Shown here: one piece after another, positions 15,478-23,286 of the stretch
How the letters are laid out: each line of letters starts with the position of its first letter
How positions within the stretch are numbered: the first letter of the stretch is position 1
Source of the DNA: Candidatus Bipolaricaulota bacterium
GTDB lineage: Bacteria; Bipolaricaulota; Bipolaricaulia; Bipolaricaulales; Bipolaricaulaceae
Direction of reading: 5' to 3'
Assembly: GCA_014360985.1 (NCBI GenBank)
Contig: JACIWK010000015.1
Coordinates: 1-41,961, forward strand
DNA length: 41,961 nucleotides
Program-made: the position numbers and the translations under genes
The notes under the pieces: model-generated
What the model was told of the DNA's origin: nothing
Seen by the model: only the letters and a program-made list of their open reading frames with translations
Database searches by the model: none

Positions 15478-17133
15478 GTGGGCACGTACCCGAAGGAGAT
15501 GCAGGAGTCCATTGAGCGCGTCGAGGCCACGCGGCCGGCGCGGCTGGCCGCGAAACCGGGCCGGCTCACCCTCGCCGAGCAGGAGACCCTCCTCAAGGGG
15601 TTCCACCCCGACTACCGCCCGGAGGGGAAGCGCAAGCTCCGCGTGGGGGCGTCGTGGGGGGATCCTGTTCCCCACGAGCTCGCCGACCTCCTCGAGGCGT
15701 ACCCCCTCCTCGACCCGAGCGCGGTCGACGTGACCAAACCTGACCAAGACGTGGACGTGCTCGTGATCGGCGGCGGGGGAGCGGGGACGGTGGCAGCGAT
15801 CTGGGCCCACCTGTCCGGCGTTCCCGCAGAGCGGATCCTCATCGCCACCAAGCTCCGCCACGGCGACTCGAACTCGATCATGGCCCAGGGGGGGATCCAG
15901 GCCGCGGACAAACCCCACGACTCTCCGGCGATCCACTACCTCGACGTGTTGGGCGGCGGGCACTTCACGAACGACCCCACGCTCGTGCGGGCGCTAGTGG
16001 AGGATGCGCCGGAGATCATCCGCTGGCACGAGGACCTCGGGGTGATGTACGACAAGGCCCCCGACGGGACGATGTCCACCATCCACGGCGGCGGCACGTC
16101 CCGCAAGCGCATGCACTCCGCCAAGGACTACACCGGCCTCGAGATCCTGCGCGTGCTCAGGGACGAGGCGCGGAGCCGCGGAATCCCGGTGCTGGAGTTC
16201 TCCCCGGCGGTGGAGCTCCTCACCGACAACCAGGGCCAGGTCGTGGGGGCTGTCCTGTGGAACCTCGAGACGGGCGAGTACACGGTGGTGCGGGCCAAGG
16301 CAACGGTCCTCGCCACGGGCGGCTGGGGCCGACTCCACATCCAGGGGTTCCCGACCACGAACCACTATGGGGCGACGGCGGACGGCCTCGTCCTCGCCTA
16401 CCGGGCGGGGGCGAAGCTCCGGGACCTCGATGCCGTCCAGTACCACCCTACCGGTGCCGCGTACCCGGACCAGCTCGTGGGGCTCCTCATCACGGAGAAG
16501 GTGCGGGGGATGGACGCCCAGCCCCTGAACCGGCGCGGGGAGCTGTTCGTGCATCCGCTGGAGCCGCGCGACGTCGAGTCGGCGGCGTTCATCCGCGAGT
16601 GCGCCTCCCCGGAGAAAGGCGGGCGCGGGCTGGGGGTCACCACCCCCACGGGGATGGTTGGAGTGTGGCTCGACACGCCGATGGTGGACATGATTCACGG
16701 GAAGGGGACGTTCCAACGGGCGCTGTCTTCCATCCACCGGATGTACGTACGGTTCGACATCGACCCGACGAAGGAGCCGATCCTCGTCTACCCCACGCTC
16801 CACTACCAGAACGGGGGGGTCGTGATCGACGAGCACGGCTGGACAGGGATCGCGGGGCTGTACGCCGCGGGCGAGGTCGAGGGTGGCGTCCACGGCAAGA
16901 ACCGGCTGATGGGAAACTCGCTCCTCGACTACAACGTGTTCGGCCGCCGCGCCGGGATCGCCGCCGCGGGCTGGGCGAAGAACGCCGCCCCCGGCTCCCC
17001 CACCCTCTCTCATGTCGAACGGTACGTAGGGGAACTGAAATCGGCGGGCGTGCCGCCAACGCGAAAGGCACCGCTGCTCCTCCCCGAGTACCGGGGGGAG
17101 AGAGCCCTTGCCCGGATGGTGGACCTCCTATGA
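15478..17133 (+). CDS. Fumarate reductase/succinate dehydrogenase-type flavoprotein
   Basis: Flavoprotein subunit (551 aa), predicted to reduce fumarate to succinate. Seen: an N-terminal extension of about 95 residues, the FAD-binding VDVLVIGGGGAGTVAA, then SNSIMAQGG, HSAKDYTG, LITEKVRGMD with the expected active-site Arg, HYQNGG, and GLYAAGEVEGGVHGKNRLMGNSL. The segment SNSIMAQGG aligns with the site where membrane-bound Frd/Sdh carry the His for covalent FAD; here that position is Asn, so FAD should be non-covalent. L-aspartate oxidase is an alternative, but the Fe-S subunit just upstream and fumarase and malic enzyme downstream favour fumarate reductase. The start follows AAGGAGG by a short gap; the end overlaps korD. 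Confidence 0.82.
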   Translation: MGTYPKEMQESIERVEATRPARLAAKPGRLTLAEQETLLKGFHPDYRPEGKRKLRVGASWGDPVPHELADLLEAYPLLDPSAVDVTKPDQDVDVLVIGGGGAGTVAAIWAHLSGVPAERILIATKLRHGDSNSIMAQGGIQAADKPHDSPAIHYLDVLGGGHFTNDPTLVRALVEDAPEIIRWHEDLGVMYDKAPDGTMSTIHGGGTSRKRMHSAKDYTGLEILRVLRDEARSRGIPVLEFSPAVELLTDNQGQVVGAVLWNLETGEYTVVRAKATVLATGGWGRLHIQGFPTTNHYGATADGLVLAYRAGAKLRDLDAVQYHPTGAAYPDQLVGLLITEKVRGMDAQPLNRRGELFVHPLEPRDVESAAFIRECASPEKGGRGLGVTTPTGMVGVWLDTPMVDMIHGKGTFQRALSSIHRMYVRFDIDPTKEPILVYPTLHYQNGGVVIDEHGWTGIAGLYAAGEVEGGVHGKNRLMGNSLLDYNVFGRRAGIAAAGWAKNAAPGSPTLSHVERYVGELKSAGVPPTRKAPLLLPEYRGERALARMVDLL

Positions 17134-17402
17134 CGGACGAGGCGAAGCGGTGGAAGGTCCCGAAAGGACACGTGTACGTCCTCGATGACATCTGCAAGGG
17201 ATGCGGGTTCTGCATCGAGTACTGCCCGCGGAAGGTCCTCGCCCGTGCTGAGCAGTTCAACGCCAAGGGGTACCATCCGCCGGAGGTGGTGGACCCCGAC
17301 GCGTGCGCGATGTGCGGGTTCTGCGAGCTCGTGTGCCCCGACTTCGCCATCTGGACCGAGAAGGAGGAGATGGTCAAGGAGGAAACGAAGGATGCCGCCT
17401 AA
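17130..17402 (+). CDS. korD: 2-oxoacid:ferredoxin oxidoreductase, delta (ferredoxin) subunit
   Basis: Small (90 aa) two-cluster ferredoxin subunit. Seen: CKGCGFCIEYCP and CAMCGFCELVCP, each a 4Fe-4S motif, separated by the usual NAKGYHPPEVVD segment. The ATG overlaps the flavoprotein stop and the end overlaps korA by 11 bases. It connects the KorAB catalytic core to free ferredoxin. The C-terminal Lys/Glu-rich tail is typical. Confidence 0.9.
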   Translation: MTDEAKRWKVPKGHVYVLDDICKGCGFCIEYCPRKVLARAEQFNAKGYHPPEVVDPDACAMCGFCELVCPDFAIWTEKEEMVKEETKDAA

Positions 17403-18543
17403 GGCGACCCTGTCCGGGATCCACTTCATGAACGGCGACGAGGCGATCGCGGAGGGCGCGATCGCCGCCGGGTGTCGGTTCTTCGCGGCTTACCCCATCA
17501 CGCCGCAGTCCGAGATCGCGGAGCGCCTGGCGTGGCGGCTGCCCCGCGTGGGAGGGACCTTCATCCAGATGGAGGACGAGATCGCGGCGATGGCGGCCGT
17601 GGTCGGCGGGGCGTGGGGGGGACAGAAGGCGATGACCGCCACCTCCGGCCCTGGGTTCGCGCTGATGATGGAGAACCTCGGCCTGGCGATCATGACCGAG
17701 ACCCCGTGCGTGGTGGTGGACGTCCAGCGGGGAGCCCCCTCCACGGGGCTCCCCACCGCGGTCGGACAGGGAGACATGATGCAGGCACGGTGGGGCTCCC
17801 ACGGACACTACGAGATCATCGCCCTCGTCCCGTCGTCCCCCCAGGAGGCGTTCGACCTCACCGTGCGCGCGTTCGCCCTGTCCGAGCGGTTCCGGGTGCC
17901 GGTGCTCGTGATGACGGACGAGGTGGTGGGCCACATGTACGAGCGGGTGGAGATCCCGGACGAGGTGCCGGTGGCGCCGCGGCGGCGGCCCCGGGTCCCT
18001 CCCGAGGAATTCATCCCCTACCAGCCCGATCCCGACCTCGTCCCCCCGATGGCGTGCGCGGGCGAGGGGTACCGGGTCCACGTCACCGGCCTCACCCACG
18101 ACGAGCGGGGTTACCCCGACATGTCCGATGGGGCCCACGACCGGCTCGTGCGGCGCCTCGCGGAGAAGGTCCTCCGCTGCCGGCACGAGATCACGTTCTA
18201 CGAGGAAGTGGGCCTCGACGATGCCGAGATCGCGATCGTGTCCTACGGGATCTCGGCCCGCGTCGCCCACGGGGCCATCGCGCGGGCACGGGAGGCGGGG
18301 ATCAAGGCCGGGATGTTCCGCCTCATCACCGCCTGGCCGTTCCCCGACGAGCGGGTGCGGGCCCTCGCCGACCAGGTGAAGGGGATCGTGGTCGTGGAGT
18401 TGAACCTGGGGCAGATGAGCCGCGAGGTAGAGCGGGCGATCCAGGGCAAGGTCCCCCTCGTGGGCGTGTTCCACGCCGGAGGACGGATCCACACTCCCGA
18501 CGAGGTCCTCGCCGGGATCGAGGAGGCAGCGCGATGCAAGTGA
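17392..18543 (+). CDS. korA: 2-oxoacid:ferredoxin oxidoreductase, alpha subunit
   Basis: Alpha subunit (383 aa) carrying the pyrimidine-binding half of the thiamine pyrophosphate site and the transketolase C-terminal domain. Seen: HFMNGDEAIAEGAIAAG, AAYPITPQSEIAE, MEDEIAAMAAVVGGAWGG, the TATSGPG motif, RGAPSTGLPT, and a C-terminal VVVELNLGQMSREV. A longer open frame starts at 17185, but that part is a shadow of korD; ATG 17392 matches the family start. With KorB, KorC and KorD it would make 2-oxoglutarate from succinyl-CoA and CO2 using reduced ferredoxin, or run in reverse. Confidence 0.9.
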   Translation: MPPKATLSGIHFMNGDEAIAEGAIAAGCRFFAAYPITPQSEIAERLAWRLPRVGGTFIQMEDEIAAMAAVVGGAWGGQKAMTATSGPGFALMMENLGLAIMTETPCVVVDVQRGAPSTGLPTAVGQGDMMQARWGSHGHYEIIALVPSSPQEAFDLTVRAFALSERFRVPVLVMTDEVVGHMYERVEIPDEVPVAPRRRPRVPPEEFIPYQPDPDLVPPMACAGEGYRVHVTGLTHDERGYPDMSDGAHDRLVRRLAEKVLRCRHEITFYEEVGLDDAEIAIVSYGISARVAHGAIARAREAGIKAGMFRLITAWPFPDERVRALADQVKGIVVVELNLGQMSREVERAIQGKVPLVGVFHAGGRIHTPDEVLAGIEEAARCK

Positions 18544-19397
18544 AGGCGAAGCCCATTCCCGAGATCGTGCCCGGGGCCCGGCACCCGATGGAGAAGTACC
18601 TCCGCACGGACCGCATCCCCCACATCTGGTGCTCCGGGTGCGGGCTGGGCACGGTCCTCGGAAACTTCCTCTACGCCCTCGACGAGCTGGGGTGGGACCC
18701 CGACGAGGTCGCCGTTGTGTCGGGGATCGGCTGCACCGGGCGCATCGCCGGCTACCTCAAGCTGGACACGTACCACACGACCCATGGCCGGGCGATCCCG
18801 TTCGCCACGGGACTCAAGCTCGCCAACCCCACACTCCACGTGGCCGTGATCTCCGGCGACGGCGATCTGTTTGCCATTGGGGGAAACCACCTCATCCACG
18901 CCGCGCGGAGGAACGTAGACCTGACCGTGGTGTGCGTGAACAACTTCAACTACGGAATGACGGGCGGCCAGGTCGGGCCCACGACCCCGCTCGAGGGACG
19001 CACGACGACGACCCCGTTCGGCAACTTCGAACACCCGTTCAACCTCGTCCACCTCGCCGCCTCGGCCGGGGCGAGCTACGTCGCCCGGTGGACGACCCTC
19101 GATGGCCGCCGCCTCCAGAAGGGGCTCGTGGAGGCGATGGCCCACACGGGGTTCACGTTCGTGGAGGTCATCTCCCCCTGCCCGACGAACTACGGCCGTC
19201 GGAACAAGCTTGGGGAGGGCCTGGACGAGCTGCGCTACTATGCGGAGCACGCCGTGATCCGCCACGGGGCGGACCCCAAGGAGGCGGAGATCGTCCCCGG
19301 CAAGCGTTTCATCGTGGGCAAGTTCGTCGAGGTGGACAAGCCGACCTACCACGAGATGTACGCGGCGAAGGTCGCGGAGATGGGAGGGAAGAAGTGA
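18534..19397 (+). CDS. korB: 2-oxoacid:ferredoxin oxidoreductase, beta subunit
   Basis: Beta subunit (287 aa) carrying the TPP diphosphate-binding site. Seen: IWCSGCGLGTVLGNF near residue 30, SGIGCTGRIAGYL, THGRAIPFATGLKLANP, and the TPP motif GDGDLFAIGGNH ending in NNFNYGMTGGQ, followed by SPCPTNYGRRN. These match 2-oxoglutarate- or general 2-oxoacid-type beta subunits. The start overlaps korA by 10 bases and the end overlaps the fumarase alpha gene. Context (fumarase, malic enzyme, fumarate reductase in one operon) supports 2-oxoglutarate as substrate. Confidence 0.9.
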   Translation: MQVKAKPIPEIVPGARHPMEKYLRTDRIPHIWCSGCGLGTVLGNFLYALDELGWDPDEVAVVSGIGCTGRIAGYLKLDTYHTTHGRAIPFATGLKLANPTLHVAVISGDGDLFAIGGNHLIHAARRNVDLTVVCVNNFNYGMTGGQVGPTTPLEGRTTTTPFGNFEHPFNLVHLAASAGASYVARWTTLDGRRLQKGLVEAMAHTGFTFVEVISPCPTNYGRRNKLGEGLDELRYYAEHAVIRHGADPKEAEIVPGKRFIVGKFVEVDKPTYHEMYAAKVAEMGGKK

Positions 19398-20245
19398 ATC
19401 TTGCACAGGAGTTAGGGAAGGCCATCGGCAAGGCGGCGACGATCCTTCCGCCCGACGCGGTGCGGGCGCTCGAGGCGGCTCGGGAGAGGGAGGTGGGGCC
19501 AGCCCGGGTCCAGCTAGAGGCGATCCTGGAGAACGTGAAGATCGCTCGGGAGGGCAAGGTCCCGATCTGCCAGGACACGGGAACGATCACGTTCTTCGTC
19601 AAACTCGGAACGAAGTTCCCCCATCTTCCCGACCTCGTGCGGGCGCTTCCGGAGGCAGCGCGGGTGGCGACGAAGGACGTTCCCCTCCGGCCGAACACGG
19701 TCCACCCGTTCACGGGAAAGAACCCCGGGGACAACACGGGCCGCTACGTTCCGGCTGTGACGTGGGAGATGGTGGACGGGGACGGGGCCGAGGTCCATGT
19801 CCTCCCCAAGGGCGGGGGGTCGGAGAACTGCTGCGCCCTGAGGATGCTTCCCCCCGGGGGAGGGCTGAAGGGGGTCAAGGAGGCGGTGGTGGAGCACGTC
19901 GTCGCCTGCGGCGGCCTCCCCTGCCCGCCGACGATCATCGGGGTTGGGGTCGGCGGGGGGGCGGACCTCGCCCTGAAGCTGGGGAAGATGGCTTTGCTGC
20001 GGCCCCTCGGGCAGCGTCACCCCGAGCCGGAGGTGGCGGCGCTCGAGGCCGAGCTCGAGGAGCTCATCAATGCATCCGGCGTCGGGCCGATGGGCCTGGG
20101 GGGAAAGACGACGGTCCTGGCCGTCCACGCCGAGTACGCCCATCGCCACCCGGCGTCGCTGCCGGTGGGGATCGTCGTCCAGTGCTGGGCCCACCGCCGC
20201 GCTACCGTGCGCATCCGGGCCGATGGCCGAATGGAGGTGGTGTGA
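19394..20245 (+). CDS. fumA: Class I fumarate hydratase, alpha subunit
   Basis: N-terminal half (283 aa) of the two-subunit, oxygen-sensitive 4Fe-4S fumarase, which interconverts malate and fumarate. Seen: CQDTGTITFFVKLG, RPNTVHPFTGKNPGDNTG, the cluster-binding PKGGGSENCC, LPCPPTIIGVGVGG, and GPMGLGGKTTVLAVH. GTG 19394 overlaps the korB stop; the stop codon shares its last base with the ATG of the beta subunit. The closely related class I tartrate dehydratase is an alternative, but the operon setting favours fumarase. The symbol is used in the generic two-subunit sense. Confidence 0.88.
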   Translation: MNLAQELGKAIGKAATILPPDAVRALEAAREREVGPARVQLEAILENVKIAREGKVPICQDTGTITFFVKLGTKFPHLPDLVRALPEAARVATKDVPLRPNTVHPFTGKNPGDNTGRYVPAVTWEMVDGDGAEVHVLPKGGGSENCCALRMLPPGGGLKGVKEAVVEHVVACGGLPCPPTIIGVGVGGGADLALKLGKMALLRPLGQRHPEPEVAALEAELEELINASGVGPMGLGGKTTVLAVHAEYAHRHPASLPVGIVVQCWAHRRATVRIRADGRMEVV

Positions 20246-20835
20246 TGGAGCGCGTGCTCACGACGCCGATCTCGGAGACGGATGCCCGCGCCCTCAAGGC
20301 GGGGGACGTGATCCACGTCTCGGGAACGATGTTCACCGCCCGGGACGAGGCCCACAGGATGATGCTCGAACACGGAAGCCCGCTTCCGGTGGAGGGGCTG
20401 GCCTTGTTCCACTGTGGCCCGGTGGCCCAGAAGAAAGGATCGGATTGGGAGATCCTCGCCGCTGGCCCCACGACCTCGGCCCGGATGGAGCTGTTCGAGG
20501 CCGACTTCCTCCGCAGGTTCAAGACCCGTGTCATCGTGGGTAAGGGCGGGATGGGCGACAAGACCCTTGCCGCCCTGGGCGAGGTCGGGGCGGTGTACAC
20601 CCACTTCACCGGCGGGGCGGGGGCCCTCGCGGCAAAGGCCGTGAAGCGGGTCACCGCCGTCCACTGGCTCGAGGAACTGGGGATGCCGGAGGCGATCTGG
20701 GTGATGGAGGTCGAGAAGTTCGGGCCCCTCGTCGTGGCGATGGACTCCCACGGCCGGTCCCTCTACAAAGACCTTTCGGTCACGGTGGACAAGAACATGG
20801 AAGCGATCCGGGCCCGGATCAAAGGAGGCAAGTGA
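20245..20835 (+). CDS. fumB: Class I fumarate hydratase, beta subunit
   Basis: C-terminal half (196 aa) of the two-subunit fumarase. Seen: the LKAGDVIHVSGTMFTARDEA motif, ALFHCGPVAQK, AAGPTTSARM, VIVGKGGMG, YTHFTGGAGALAAK, and WVMEVEKFGPLVVAMDSHG. These match the beta-subunit swivelling domain. A longer frame from 19762 is a shadow of the alpha gene; ATG 20245 overlaps the alpha stop by one base. AAAGGAGG near the 3' end serves the following malic enzyme gene. Confidence 0.88.
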   Translation: MERVLTTPISETDARALKAGDVIHVSGTMFTARDEAHRMMLEHGSPLPVEGLALFHCGPVAQKKGSDWEILAAGPTTSARMELFEADFLRRFKTRVIVGKGGMGDKTLAALGEVGAVYTHFTGGAGALAAKAVKRVTAVHWLEELGMPEAIWVMEVEKFGPLVVAMDSHGRSLYKDLSVTVDKNMEAIRARIKGGK

Positions 20836-22190
20836 TGCCCGAGAAGCCCAACGTCGAGGAACTCCTCGCCAAGGCGAAGGAGCCGGGGCGCAAGGCGCCC
20901 GCCTGGCACGCCCACTACCGGGGCAAGGTCGGACTGGGCGTGAAGTGCGCCATCACCGGCTACGACGACTTCGCGATCTGGTACACGCCGGGCGTGGCCC
21001 AGCCGTGCCGCGAGATCGCCGAGAAGCCGGAGAAGGTGTTTGAGTACACGAACAAGGGGAACATGGTCGCCGTCGTGTCCGACGGCACGCGCGTCCTGGG
21101 CCTGGGCGACATCGGCCCCCACGCCGCGCTCCCTGTGATGGAGGGGAAAGGGCTGCTCTTCAAGTACCTCGGGGGCGTGGACGCGTTCCCGGTCACCCTC
21201 GCCACGAAGGACCCCGACGAGATTATCCAAGCCGTAAAGTGGATCGCGCCCGCGTTCGGCGGGATCAACCTCGAGGACTTCGCGTCCCCGAAGTGCTTCT
21301 ACATCCTCGATCGGCTGCGGGAAGAACTCGACATCCCGGTGTGGCACGACGACCAGCAGGGGACAGCGGCGATCACCCTCGCCGGCGTCCTCAACGCCCT
21401 CAAGGTGGTGGGGAAGGACCCGAAGCGGGCCACCTACGCCGTGATCGGCTCCGGGGCGGCGAACATCGCGTTCGTGCGCGTCGCCCTCACCTACGGGATC
21501 CCGGCCGGCAACATCCTGATGGTTGACTCGAAGGGGATCCTGAACCCTCAGCGCGCTGACCTAGAGAAGGAGAAAGACCACAACCCCTACAAGTGGGACT
21601 ACGCCAACCGGACGAACGCCGAGCGCCGGGCGGGCGGGATCGCCGAGTCCCTCGTGGGGACCGACGTGTGCGTGGCGGCCTCCAAACCCGGCCCGGGCAC
21701 GATCAAACCGGAATGGATCAAGCGCATGGCCAAGGACGCGGTTGTCCTCGCCTGCGCCAACCCCGTGCCCGAGATCTGGCCGTGGGAGGCGAAGGAGGCC
21801 GGGGCGCGGATCATCGGCACCGGCCGCTCCGATTTCCCGAACCAGATCAACAACTCAATCGGATTTCCGGCGATCTTCCGCGGGACCCTCGACGTGTTCG
21901 CGAAGACGATCACCGACGAGATGGCGATCGCGGCGGCGGAGGCGATCGCCAGGACCGCCGAGGACAAGGGCCTCCGCGACGACTACATCGTCCCCTCGAT
22001 GATGGACCTCGACGTGTTCGTGAACGAGGCGGTGGCAGTGGGGCTGAAGGCGATCGAGCAGGGCGTCGCACGGCGGGTACTTTCCGCGGCCGATCTGCGG
22101 CGGCAGGCCGAAACGATGATCAAGCGGGCGCGGGCCGAGGTGGAGATCCTCCAGAAGCAGGGGCACATCGCGCCCCCCCCAAAGGTGTAG
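20835..22190 (+). CDS. NAD(P)-dependent malic enzyme
   Basis: Malic enzyme (451 aa) interconverting malate with pyruvate and CO2. Seen: WYTPGVAQPCREIAE, VAVVSDGTRVLGLGDIGP, the catalytic Lys region in GKGLLFKYLGGVDAFPV, the metal-site segment GGINLEDFASPKCF, WHDDQQGTAAITLAG, and the nucleotide-binding YAVIGSGAANIA. A GTG at 20832 is possible, but ATG 20835 has AAAGGAGG at 20821-20828 at good spacing and forms ATGA with the fumB stop. As last gene of the operon it can supply malate to fumarase (pyruvate carboxylation) or drain the pathway to pyruvate. The length is typical of the short bacterial form without a phosphotransacetylase domain. Confidence 0.92.
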   Translation: MPEKPNVEELLAKAKEPGRKAPAWHAHYRGKVGLGVKCAITGYDDFAIWYTPGVAQPCREIAEKPEKVFEYTNKGNMVAVVSDGTRVLGLGDIGPHAALPVMEGKGLLFKYLGGVDAFPVTLATKDPDEIIQAVKWIAPAFGGINLEDFASPKCFYILDRLREELDIPVWHDDQQGTAAITLAGVLNALKVVGKDPKRATYAVIGSGAANIAFVRVALTYGIPAGNILMVDSKGILNPQRADLEKEKDHNPYKWDYANRTNAERRAGGIAESLVGTDVCVAASKPGPGTIKPEWIKRMAKDAVVLACANPVPEIWPWEAKEAGARIIGTGRSDFPNQINNSIGFPAIFRGTLDVFAKTITDEMAIAAAEAIARTAEDKGLRDDYIVPSMMDLDVFVNEAVAVGLKAIEQGVARRVLSAADLRRQAETMIKRARAEVEILQKQGHIAPPPKV

Positions 22191-22215
22191 GGCTCGACAG
22201 AGACCCGCTCTTCCC

Positions 22216-22249
22216 AGGGCCGACCCCGCGTCGGCCCTGTTCCTTTCAG
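22216..22249 (+). terminator. Hairpin terminator of the H2/fumarate operon
   Basis: Perfect 9-bp stem AGGGCCGAC (22216-22224) with GTCGGCCCT (22230-22238), loop CCCGC, followed by GTTCCTTTC. It lies 25 bases after the malic enzyme stop. Confidence 0.75.
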
Positions 22250-22362
22250 CCTGGGCGTATGTCCGGTCTCGCCGCTCACCTTCTCCCCCCTCGGGCATGA
22301 GGGCGTCATCACGCCAGACCCACCGCATCCTCTCCCAGCGATACAATCGGAGGGCAGTAGCC

Positions 22363-23169
22363 ATGAGGACGACGCTTTACTACTTCACCGGGACGGGAAA
22401 CTCGCTTGCCTGCGCGCGGGCGATCGCCAAAGGGCTCGGCGACACGGACCTCGTGCCCATCGCCTCGCTCCGCAACGAGGAGCACATTCGCGTTCCGAGC
22501 GAACGGATGGGAATCGCCTGTCCGGTGTACTTCTACAGCCTTCCCGTCCTGGTCCGGGAGTTCATCCCCCGCCTCGACCTGTCCGCGGTGAAGTACGCGT
22601 TCCTCGTCGCCACGATGGGGGGCCTTCCCGGCCTCGCCGTTGAGCACGGTGAGGAGCTGTTCAAGAAGGCTGGAGGAGAACTCCACGCTGGATTCGCGGT
22701 GCGGATGTTCGCGAACTACGTCGCCGAGTACAACATGCGCGGGGAGCGTTCCGTCCGCGCGATGCAGAGGCGCATGGAGCGGCGAGTGGCGGAGATCGTG
22801 CGGATCGTGCAGGCAGGCGAGCGCCACCTCGAGACGGGGGGCCCGTTCGACCGCCTGCTGGGCAGGGCGATGTTCAACCTGCTCGGCCGAAAGTTCGTCC
22901 AGGAAGCCCGAACCCGGGACCAGCGGTTCACCGTGGACCCGTCGTGTGTCCACTGCGGGACGTGCGCCTACGTGTGCCCCGTGGAGAACATCCGGATGGT
23001 GGACAAGTCGCCGAGGTGGCTCGGCCACTGCGAGCAATGCTTCGCCTGCATCCACTTCTGCCCCGCGGCGGCGATCCAGGTCGAGGGGAAGCGGACCCGG
23101 GTGCGGGGCCGCTACCACCACCCCGACGTCCGCGCCGACGACATCGCCGGGCAACGGCGGGCCGGCTGA
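22363..23169 (+). CDS. EFR1-family flavodoxin/ferredoxin fusion protein
   Basis: Electron-transfer protein (268 aa). Seen: an N-terminal flavodoxin-like FMN site (YYFTGTGNSLACARAIA), a middle region, and a C-terminal pair of 4Fe-4S motifs (CVHCGTCAYVCP and CEQCFACIHFCP). This layout is the EFR1 ferredoxin family, whose exact partners are mostly unknown. ATG 22363 is preceded by GGAGGG; a TACAAT hexamer at 22342 could be its -10. An upstream in-frame start at 22297 lacks such support. The gene lies just past the operon terminator and so has its own transcription. Its last 127 bases recur at 24086-24212 with three mismatches. Confidence 0.85.
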   Translation: MRTTLYYFTGTGNSLACARAIAKGLGDTDLVPIASLRNEEHIRVPSERMGIACPVYFYSLPVLVREFIPRLDLSAVKYAFLVATMGGLPGLAVEHGEELFKKAGGELHAGFAVRMFANYVAEYNMRGERSVRAMQRRMERRVAEIVRIVQAGERHLETGGPFDRLLGRAMFNLLGRKFVQEARTRDQRFTVDPSCVHCGTCAYVCPVENIRMVDKSPRWLGHCEQCFACIHFCPAAAIQVEGKRTRVRGRYHHPDVRADDIAGQRRAG

Positions 23170-23171
23170 CG
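23045..23171 (+). repeat. Direct repeat, copy A (3' end of EFR1 gene)
   Basis: This 127-base segment matches 24086-24212 without gaps. I count three mismatches, all in the first 25 bases; the last 100 bases are identical. Confidence 0.85.
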
Positions 23172-23286
23172 GGCACCTCCTCGCACATCAGCGGTTTCCC
23201 GGTTACCTCGCTTGGAGAAGCACGCGGGGCCCTGGTCGTCCCGACAAGGCCAGCCCGTGTCCCCCACGACGCTGGTTCCCCCAGCT

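Larger units (their letters stand above)
7727..22190 (+). other. Predicted 16-gene operon: KOR, HdrABC-MvhADG, fumarate reductase, fumarase, malic enzyme
   Basis: Sixteen same-strand genes run without a gap larger than 10 bases. Nearly every junction is an overlap, many of the ATGA or GTGA type. The unit opens after a 535-base gap and closes at a GC-rich hairpin (22216-22238). Translational coupling along the whole unit implies matched synthesis of the encoded proteins. Confidence 0.85.

Noticed and set aside
17392-19397. Pyruvate:ferredoxin oxidoreductase as the identity of the kor genes
   Set aside because: Subunit form and operon partners (fumarase, malic enzyme, fumarate reductase) fit 2-oxoglutarate better; not fully excluded.
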